Below are positions 57,316-64,000 of a stretch of DNA of 64,000 nucleotides, in pieces. A program made the position numbers and the translations under genes. The number at the start of each line of letters is the position of its first letter. Within the stretch, counting starts at the first letter, position 1. The notes below the pieces were generated by a model. That model worked only from the letters and a program-made list of their open reading frames with translations, was not told where the DNA came from and searched no databases. Source of the stretch: Adiantum capillus-veneris (Eukaryota; Streptophyta; Polypodiopsida; Polypodiales; Pteridaceae); contig CM043967.1 in assembly GCA_014529385.2 (NCBI GenBank), positions 1,495,001 through 1,559,000 of the forward strand, in the 5' to 3' direction.

Positions 57316-58983
57316 GTGCTCATGGCAGAGACAGGTGATCGCTCAGATTATGATCTCTCCGAAATGCGCATGTTTGATGGGTCAGACTTTGCGGCATGGA
57401 GAGAGTGTATGCTTGATGCATTGACACAGCAAGGGTTGCATCGACCATTGAGTGGTGATGCAGGTAGACCTTCAAACATGTCTGACAATCAGTGGCAGGA
57501 GCTAGAGGAGATGGCACTATCTACGCTCTCTTTGCACCTTGCGGAATCTGTATATGCTCTTATTATGTATGAGACTACTTCGAGAGCACTTTGGCGCAGA
57601 TTACATGATATGTATGATAGATCTGAGTCATCAAGGACTTGTGTGAGACACGTACATTCACGAGTACGCCGACAGGTGATATGTTGGTATTGTGGTCATT
57701 CTGTACACGTTAGACGGCGCTGTTTTCGTCGTATGCGACATCGTAGGAGACATGGTAGTCTCAGAGATGTATGTAGTGATTCCATGGACTCAGTTGCTTT
57801 GACAGTTGAGGCAGATGTAGTGTCGAAGTATACTAGTGACGGGGATGTCACTTTTACCTCGAGCTATGCACGAAATGCTATACATGTGGATAGTGCACTC
57901 CCTTCGCAGTGGTTGCTAGACGCAAATGCTATGTTTCATGTCACGCCGCATCGTGAATGGTTTTGTAGCTATTCTAGCGGGATGTTTGGCAGTGTACGTT
58001 TGACCGATGGATCGGTGCATGCGATAGCAGGTGCAGGAGATGTGAGACTGTCATTACCGAGTGGTGCATTTTACTTGTTACGACATGTGCGCTATGTACC
58101 AGATTGGACAGTGAGTTTGATCTCAATTGGTCAGCTTAGAGATTGTGGATGTCAGATTTCGCTACGAGAGCGAGATTTTGTGATGCATTTGGGTTCACTA
58201 GTGATTGCAAGAGGTTCCAGGAGTGGTACACGTTACCCATTGCATGTGGATCACGGGAGAGACGGTGTTGTCTCTGTGATCATGCAGCCAGGTAGAGAGC
58301 GAGAGAGCAGGCGAGTCTCTTTTGCTTGTGGGTTGCAGGATGCTTTGCATGGAGTGCAGAGCAGTGACCTTGTTGTGCAGGTTGCGTCTACGGATGCACA
58401 GGTAGAGCGGGACAGCTCTAGTGAGTCACAGCAGGATGAGTCATCAAAGGTGATGACAGAGATGAATCACATGGATGCTGAGATGTCGGCTATTGTGGAG
58501 TCATTTCTTGATATGCTTATGCCAGAGCTTGATGCAGATTCAGGACAGATGGATACTCTTGGTACACATGTGATATGTGGTGGGCACGAGGAGTCACTCC
58601 AGAGCTCGGAGTCAGAGTGCCATGGTCTCTATGATAGGGGACAGGATTTTCATGAGTTGAGTTCTGAGTTGGAGGTGGCAGAGATTGCCAGAGTTGCATC
58701 AACGTTCGGTGTCCTCATGTACGAGATGCTGATCTTGAGACCCGACATAGCAGCTGCAGTGGGAGCATTTGTAGCAGGATTGATTAGTTGTTCGATGACT
58801 GATCTCGGCATAGAGCATAGGGGAGGTTTGCAGGTATTGGACCGATTCTTGCAGGAGTGCATGAGCTCTTGTAGACTCTTTGCAGAGCTTGGACCTAGCT
58901 CTGTGTGGTTTCCGCAGCGGGATGTTTGTCTATCAGTAGAGCCGGATGCACTAGCTCATCGAAAGTCAGTGGACATAGGTTAA
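57316..58983 (+). CDS. Copia gag-protease-like ORF, 555 codons, pol deleted
   Basis: An unbroken ORF. Residues 15-105 match the copia gag start (MRMFDGSDFAAWRECMLDAL, LWRRLHDMYDRS). The zinc knuckle CWYCGHSVHVRRRC is at 123-136, about 100 residues earlier than usual, so gag is shortened. Residues 199-275 match copia protease (PSQWLLDANAMFHVTPHREW, VPDWTVSLISIGQL), but the active-site DSGA is DANA. Integrase and RT catalytic regions are missing. A 180-residue acidic Ser/Glu-rich stretch leads to FGVLMYEMLILRPDIAAAVG (464-483), which resembles the segment after the RT of copia pol (M-x-x-RPDI-x-x-AVG). Another possible start is M3. The frame has survived although the LTRs differ by about 10 percent, which hints at a retained function such as a structural gag in a parasite element. 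Confidence 0.75.
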   Translation: MLMAETGDRSDYDLSEMRMFDGSDFAAWRECMLDALTQQGLHRPLSGDAGRPSNMSDNQWQELEEMALSTLSLHLAESVYALIMYETTSRALWRRLHDMYDRSESSRTCVRHVHSRVRRQVICWYCGHSVHVRRRCFRRMRHRRRHGSLRDVCSDSMDSVALTVEADVVSKYTSDGDVTFTSSYARNAIHVDSALPSQWLLDANAMFHVTPHREWFCSYSSGMFGSVRLTDGSVHAIAGAGDVRLSLPSGAFYLLRHVRYVPDWTVSLISIGQLRDCGCQISLRERDFVMHLGSLVIARGSRSGTRYPLHVDHGRDGVVSVIMQPGRERESRRVSFACGLQDALHGVQSSDLVVQVASTDAQVERDSSSESQQDESSKVMTEMNHMDAEMSAIVESFLDMLMPELDADSGQMDTLGTHVICGGHEESLQSSESECHGLYDRGQDFHELSSELEVAEIARVASTFGVLMYEMLILRPDIAAAVGAFVAGLISCSMTDLGIEHRGGLQVLDRFLQECMSSCRLFAELGPSSVWFPQRDVCLSVEPDALAHRKSVDIG

Positions 58984-59046
58984 GAGAATATCTCACCTTC
59001 TATTGGTTGTACACTAGTAGATTTTGTTTAAAAACACATTGACCTT

Positions 59047-59058
59047 TAAGTGGGAGGT
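59047..59058 (+). other. Polypurine tract of the copia element
   Basis: TAAGTGGGAGGT directly precedes the 3' LTR. Confidence 0.85.
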
Positions 59059-59247
59059 TGTTGGGGTTAAGGCCTATGTGCCTTGACCGATCACCCAGAT
59101 CATGCGCGTCCGTCCATTGTTACCTTATACTTATAGTGAGTATATTGTATAGGGAGAGCTGCCACTTTACAGTCTCCCTATCCACATCGTGTGTGTCTCC
59201 TTCTCTCTCTTTCACTCTCCGTCTGTGGTGCTCCCCAATCCCCTTCA
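59059..59247 (+). repeat. Copia 3' LTR, 189 bp
   Basis: TGTTGGGGTTAAGGCC to CCCCTTCA, same length as the 5' LTR with about 20 differences, mostly transitions. Confidence 0.95.
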
Positions 59248-59396
59248 TCATCTAGAATCTTCTTCTATTGAGAACGAGTCTTCTTACGAAGATATGCAAG
59301 AAAAATTGTTTGCAATGTTCATTAGAGGTATTTTGCAAAGTTGAAACTGATTTTTGGAATTTTTGACTAAATATGAGAAGTACATTGAGAATTTTT

Positions 59397-59440
59397 GAAA
59401 GTTGAGGGGTATTTTGGGAATCTTTGGTAATGTTTTTTCC
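59397..59440. repeat. Right arm of the inverted repeat around the copia element
   Basis: GAAAGTTGAGGGGTATTTTG and TTTGGTAATG pair with the left arm at 46284-46343. Together the pre-insertion sequence would have been an imperfect hairpin of some 430 bp. Confidence 0.6.
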
Positions 59441-60013
59441 TTCTACCTCCGCACGCCGGCGTGAGCTTGTTATCCAATTTTCAAAACTTGTCTGACAGAA
59501 AGCTATTTAAGAGGAGCTCTTGGGCCGTGAATCTCTGCAGCGAGGAGAGAACTTGAGGTTGTGAAGCTTTATAGCTAGTGTAGTTATTGCGCCAGCCGCT
59601 ATGAGGCTTTACAGTGCGTGGAGTTCTTAAACTGAGTGTCTGCAACGACATGGGGATCTACAGTGACAAGAATAGCTACAATGGTGATCGGCGATCGCAC
59701 GCCGCCGTGAGACTCTACAGAGAGTGGAGTGCTTGAGCCGATGGTCTGCATTAATGATGATTGCGCGGTCCCGTGACGCTCTACAACCAATGGACTTCCT
59801 GAGCCAAGAATATCTACAGTGATGACTGTGCCTAGATCCGCGAAGGGAGTGAAATTCTGCTGTAATCCCTGCTGCGTGCAATTCCCAAAAGGCATCGTGA
59901 GTTAGCCTAGAGCATGCGATTCTCAAAAGACATCGAGTGAGTTTGAGTGTGAGATAGAGAAAACAAGAGGAAAAATTTGAATTTGGTTATTGGAGCCGTA
60001 CTGTGAAGGTGTA
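59441..60013. other. No gene recognised; GC-richer block
   Basis: Contains short imperfect repeats of the type GTGAGxCTxTACAG (59605, 59708, 59774), hence a weak internal periodicity of about 70-100 bp. No coding signal. Confidence 0.35.
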
Positions 60014-60179
60014 GGGAATGGTCCCCTGCTGACCATTCCCTGTTCTGAGTGCTCCCGCCAATGGCTCCCGCATTGGCAGGAGCATTGAGAACAGGGAATG
60101 GTCAGCAGGGGACCATGGATGCCGGGAGCCATTGGCGAGAGCACTGAGAACAGGGAATGGTCAGTAAGGGACCATTCCC
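60014..60179. repeat. Compound palindrome, arms about 57 bp
   Basis: The left arm GGGAATGGTCCCCTGCTGAC to AATGGCTCCCG pairs with the right arm CGGGAGCCATTGGCGAGAGC to GGGACCATTCCC. The middle holds a second copy of most of the right arm (GAGCATTGAGAACAGGGAAT), so the left arm has two alternative partners. Smaller palindromes (GGGAATGGTCCC) lie within the arms. Confidence 0.85.
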
Positions 60180-61004
60180 GGCCGTCAAAGGTCCAGGGCG
60201 AGGGAGGCCAGACAGTGACGTGCGAACGCATTCCACGCACTGAAAGCGACGTGCTGGGAAATTACGCGCAGTGAAAGTGACATTGGAGATTACGGGGGCT
60301 GATGTGCATGCCAATCATTGGCTTTTAAAAAATACGTTACACCTGCTGATGTGTCGATTATCCAGCGGCTCAGGCAAAAAATTATGGAGTTTAATCACCA
60401 GTAAGTGTACGGTTCAGATGTGCAGCCCCCCTCCCCTGGACTTTGACGACTCGGCGACAATGTGGGAGATGGGCGCAAGTGCTACCTGAGCATAATCGAG
60501 TTCCTTAAGCAAGCACCATAGGCCGGCATGCACACAATCATCAGCAACCCTCAACCTGCCTAACAAGATGAATTCTCAAAGATACCTCTCTTCATTTCAC
60601 ACTCACAAAGTTCTCCATTAATTTGAAGTTGAGAAGTTTGATTGAATCAAACTAATCTGGATCAAGCTTGAAGACAAGTCGAAGCACATTTTTAATTTTT
60701 TGATCTTTTTAAATATTTAGAATCTCACATAATACATTCAAAAAAAATATATCTTTTTAAATATTTAAACGCGTGTAAAATTTAGGATCTAAATTGCTTT
60801 AGAGTTTTGCCCATGATCATCGATCATGATGCACAATAATAAAGGTTGTTGCAGTGCATCATTTCCCATTTATATTGTTAGGTGGAGAACTCGAGGTGGA
60901 GAATAAGGGCCAAGTGGCAAGATTTTTTATTGACCTGCTTTATATGCAAGAAGTTACACTTTGGCTTTCTTATTTCATACGATATTGAGCTCCATTAAAC
61001 CATC
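60180..61004. other. No gene recognised
   Basis: The first 300 bp are GC-rich, the rest AT-rich. Short frames only. Confidence 0.35.
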
Positions 61005-61827
61005 TTGAGTGAGCCTGCAATTGACTATGGCTACCATTTATGGACCATAGCGTGGCCACAAGCTTGTCCTTATACTCTAATGGGAGAGCATGTGAAGATG
61101 GAGACTATTGAAACTGCTAATGGTGAACAAATATTCCTTCTCAATCATGACCGATGTCAATCCTATAAGATTCACATTGTAGCTGAAAGAACACAAAGCA
61201 TTGGAATGTACGAGTGGTATTGGAGGAGGATAGCCAAAGGCCTGAGTTTGTTACTATCAATGAACCCACTGGTGGGTTCACTGATGCGTACCCCGTCCCG
61301 CTGGTGGGATGGGGTATGCATCTCCACATGAATCATTGGCCCGAGGTAAAGATTGCAAAGATGATATGGGAAATCAGAAGAACTGATTGAGGACGCAAGA
61401 TGACAATGTTTTGGATTCTACAAAATCGAATAGATAGAAGACGATTCACTAATGAGGGCTCACATATGATATTAAACATAGAGTTGTCGCATCATGTTTT
61501 TGGGGTCGCAAAAAATATCTTGCATTTGAGTCAAACCTTGGGGATGTTGTGAAGGATTATGTTTGGTTTTGCAATACAAGCAACATGCAAACGTGGAGGA
61601 TTCATCACATGGTGGTGGGAGCACTCGGACCTACACTAGGTGTTTGGGTGGTCACTAAGGGCACAAACCTATCTCAATTTGAGGCAAGACATCTTGAAGC
61701 TAATGAATTTGTGCTTCTTCAACATGGAATCATATGTGAAAATTTGAATGGTGGCATTAGAGTAGCAAATAGAGTTCTTAATGCCTTTCTCCCGAAAAAT
61801 AGAGATGGAAAGATTGTTAAATGGTGA
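61005..61827 (+). pseudogene. Decayed coding relic, family unknown
   Basis: Open pieces 61005-61331 (YGYHLWTIAWPQACPYTLMG) and 61549-61827 (VWFCNTSNMQTWRIHHMVVG, LGVWVVTKGTNLSQFEARHL) are joined by a clean stretch in another frame at about 61213-61389 (EFVTINEPTGGFTDAYPVP, GMHLHMNHWPEVKIAKMIWE). The Trp-rich composition is protein-like. No family was recognised. Confidence 0.35.
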
Positions 61828-62094
61828 TCAAAGCTATCAAAAATTTTACACCAGGGTTGATTTGGGTAGTTCCATGACTACAAAATTAATTATAAAAGGT
61901 TATTATTGTGTGCAACGAGACACACATTGTTTGTGTTAGCACAGAGGGATCAAGGGCAAAGGGAGTTAAATACTTTTTGAGATGCAACATACTTTGCTAC
62001 ACCATCCTGTAAAAAGTAACTATTGACGTCTTGATCTAGTCTGTTTTTCCACTCGGAAGTACTCGCTCGAGGATTAGGATTCCTCGGGATGTGA

Positions 62095-63428
62095 ATCAAT
62101 CCGATATTGTTATTGCTTTCTTGAATGGTGACATTTTTTAGGAAGTCTATGTAACACAGCCTCGCGGTTTTGTCAAGAAAGGACAAGAGGACAAAGTGTG
62201 CAGATGTAAGAAGGCTTTGTATGGTTTGAAGCAATCTCCTCGTGCTTGGTATGAGAAATTTGACACTCATTTGGTCAAATGAGGCTTTCGTAACAGTCCA
62301 ACAGAAAGCACACTGTATGTCAAGCGTGAGGGCGATGTACTTCTCATTGTTGTTCTTTATGTGGATCATGATTTGCTGATCATTGGTCCCAATGAGGCAC
62401 ATATTAGTGAATTTAAGGCTGATTTGAATGCTACTTTCAAGATGAAAGATTTGGGAATGTTGCATCATTACTTGGGCATACAGTTTAAGCAGTGTGATGG
62501 TGGTATTGCCTTGTGTCAGAAAAGTTACATAGAGACATTGCTATGTAAGTTTGGACTTGAGGATTGCAAACATATTGCCACTCCCATGGAAACAAGTTTG
62601 AAGTTGAGTCTACATGATGTTGGTGAATTTACTAATGTCACTCTTTACCAAACTGTTGTTGGCTAGCTTGCCTCATTTATGTATGCAACACAAGGCCGGA
62701 TATTTAGTTTGCAGTCTCATAGGTCAACAGATTTATGCATAGACCAAGGTCTAAGCATTGGCAAGCAGTCGAGGATTTTTTTCTACTTGAGTGGCGCTCT
62801 GCATCTTGGCTTGTTTTATCCCAAGGGGGGATCATTCCTGCCACATTTACATGCTTTTTTGGACTCGGATTGGGTTGGTTGTTATGACACGCGAGTGTCC
62901 ACAAGTGGTTTTTGTTTCATGCTTGGCAGTTCATGTATTTCATGCTTTTTCGGACTCAGATTTACATGCTTTTTCGGACTCATATTGGGTTAGTTGTTAT
63001 GACACCCGAGTGTCCACAAGTGGTTTTTGTTTCATTCTTGGCAGTTCATGTATTTCATGGTTGAGCAAGAAGCAACCTACTGTGGCCACTTCCAATTGTG
63101 AGGCTGAGTACAGGGTAGTCTTCACAGCTACGGTTGAGTGTGTATGGCTCAGACACCGTTATGGTTAATTTGGGTGTTGGAAAAGACATTGCCAACATCA
63201 TCTACACTGACAGTCAGAGTGCATTGGCAATTGCAAGGTACCCAGTTTTTCATGCTCGCACAAAGCACATTGAGGTACATTACCACTATGTTAGGGAGAG
63301 GCTCTCAGATCAGCTTGTCTTATGTCCCAACACATGACAACCTTGCAAATCTTTTCATAAAGGCATTGTCTCATGAGAAGTTTGAAGCTTTCCACAAAGC
63401 TTTGGGCTTGCTCCCTTTTGTGGACTGA
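62095..63428 (+). pseudogene. Copia reverse transcriptase and RNase H fragment
   Basis: The reading gives [19 protein letters not shown] and VVLYVDHDLLIIGPNEAHI, where the YVDD catalytic box has become YVDH. It continues MKDLGMLHHYLGIQF and KHIATPMETSLKLS, then RNase H with LDSDWVGCYDTRVSTSGFC, NCEAEYRVVFTATVECVWL, IYTDSQSALAIARYPVFHAR and the usual tail PTHDNLANLFIKALS. Stops occur near 62140, 62281 and 62664, with frameshifts near 62990 and 63165-63330. Loss of the second catalytic Asp alone would abolish activity. Confidence 0.85.
62851..63060 (+). repeat. 115-bp tandem duplication in RNase H
   Basis: ATGCTTTTTTGGACTCGGAT to GGCAGTTCATGTATTTCATG is repeated from about 62966; GGACT at 62861 and 62976 gives the period. 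A shorter third piece (CATGCTTTTTCGGACTCAGA) lies at the junction. The unit duplicates the DSDWVGCYDTRVSTSG block. Confidence 0.85.
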
Positions 63429-63489
63429 TCCTATCCTCATCCATGGCACTTCCCTTTCCTCTTCGTGCTAGCCCTCGTTCACCGCATCA

Positions 63490-63504
63490 CTCCCAGGGGG
63501 GATT
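63490..63504 (+). other. Polypurine tract
   Basis: CCCAGGGGGGATT, directly before the LTR start TGTTACC. Confidence 0.8.
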
Positions 63505-63733
63505 TGTTACCTTAAACATGTGGTAGTGATGTGTGTGAACACACTAGAACCGCCGAGGCATTTTTTCCCTCTTCAGGAGGTTTTTTTCCCCATGCATTGT
63601 ATATACACCCATCACGCTAGGGCTATCCATATTTCCATTGCACACTAAGTAATACACTCTATGTTGTGTGCCTTGAGCTTCCTTCGTCTTCTCCAAGCTA
63701 TGTGTGTGTTTTCCTGCAACCCTTATTCCAACA
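63505..63733 (+). repeat. Copia 3' LTR, 229 bp
   Basis: TGTTACCTTAAACATG to TTATTCCAACA, TG...CA ends, with a probable TATA box (TGTATATACACC) at 63597. Confidence 0.8.
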
Positions 63734-64000
63734 GGAACCAACAGATTGATTACTTCCAGTTCAAACCCAGATAAAGCCAAAATTAGTATATTTTAACAAT
63801 CCTAACTGTCATAAGAAATAAACAATGAAGGTCAAAATCTTCTAGGTAAATGAGTAGGCGGCTAGACCAACGTATGGCTACCACATGGCAAACGATGGCC
63901 TTAAAACCAAGAGAGCGGGAGCATGGAGCATTCATGGTGCGTATAAAAATAACTATGCAAAGGGTGAGAGATCCTGCACTTCTTTCTCAAGCAGTTGTAT
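63734..64000. other. No feature recognised
   Basis: Flank of the copia element; no coding or repeat signal. Confidence 0.4.

Larger units (their letters stand above)
46516..59247 (+). mobile_element. Non-autonomous Ty1/copia element, host of the nested chromovirus
   Basis: LTRs of 189 bp at 46516-46704 and 59059-59247, primer site, long leader, a single ORF and polypurine tract. Removing the inserted chromovirus and its target duplication leaves an element of about 4.0 kb. Flanks CCATC and TCATC may be the target duplication with one change. The LTRs differ at about 20 of 189 positions, so the insertion is old compared with its chromovirus guest. Confidence 0.9.
62095..63733 (+). mobile_element. 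5'-truncated Ty1/copia element with 3' LTR
   Basis: Starts inside RT (IVIAFLNGDIF), continues through RNase H, polypurine tract and one LTR. The 5' half is absent and no second LTR of this type lies in the window. It differs in LTR sequence from the other two copia elements here. Confidence 0.85.

Noticed and set aside
59599-60314. Four overlapping minus-strand ORFs
   Set aside because: They read through the GC-rich palindrome and its repeats; repeats such as NGPLLTIPCSQC are the translation of the palindrome arms.
1-64000. tRNA or rRNA genes
   Set aside because: No cloverleaf or rRNA-like sequence was recognised; the tRNA-like matches are primer sites only.

Overview
The window looks like nuclear DNA of a land plant with a large, repeat-rich genome. 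It is AT-rich, has no operons or bacterial signals, and is filled almost entirely by LTR retrotransposons of plant types. These are chromodomain Ty3 elements, a Ty3 element with a second plant-type RNase H, and Ty1/copia elements primed by initiator tRNA-Met. There are also small non-autonomous LTR and fold-back elements and short microsatellites. The species cannot be fixed from sequence alone. No intact single-copy host gene was found; the best host-derived relic is a spliced, decayed histone H3-like gene on the minus strand at about 30.3-31.5 kb.

Layout. 0-4 kb: minus-strand Ty3 relic (gag, protease, RT, RNase H, additional RNase H) running off the left edge. About 7-19 kb: a long, decayed plus-strand Ty3 element with a tRNA-Asp-like primer site, a leader carrying a palindromic tandem array, gag, protease, RT split by a 439-bp fold-back element, RNase H, two zinc-binding modules, integrase, then an unusual extension with a second retropepsin-like domain. 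20.4-22.2 kb: a second palindromic array of the same kind, followed by an unrecognised coding relic. 23.7-26 kb: rearranged copia element. 26-32 kb: unassigned ORFs and the H3-like pseudogene. 32-33.6 kb: a 1.65-kb LTR element without coding capacity. 34.1-40.6 kb: decayed plus-strand chromovirus. 40.6-46.3 kb: relics of unknown genes, an integrase fragment and a 151-bp duplication. 46.5-59.2 kb: a short copia element with one long ORF, split by a young minus-strand chromovirus. 59.4-64 kb: a large palindrome, coding relics and a 5'-truncated copia element.

The nesting gives a relative chronology. The 8.7-kb chromovirus (46866-55612) has near-identical LTRs and a perfect TCGGG target duplication. 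It sits inside a copia element whose LTRs differ at roughly a tenth of positions, and that copia element itself sits between two inverted arms. The chromovirus is interrupted by one stop codon; everything else of pol type is decayed.

The observations most worth following are: (1) eleven copies of a 24-bp palindrome spaced about 284 bp apart in two arrays, with only transition differences from the consensus; (2) a polyprotein extension downstream of integrase containing a second aspartic-protease-like domain; (3) the H3-like pseudogene whose open frame continues through a spliced exon well beyond the histone fold; (4) a copia element that has lost integrase and RT but keeps a 555-codon ORF.
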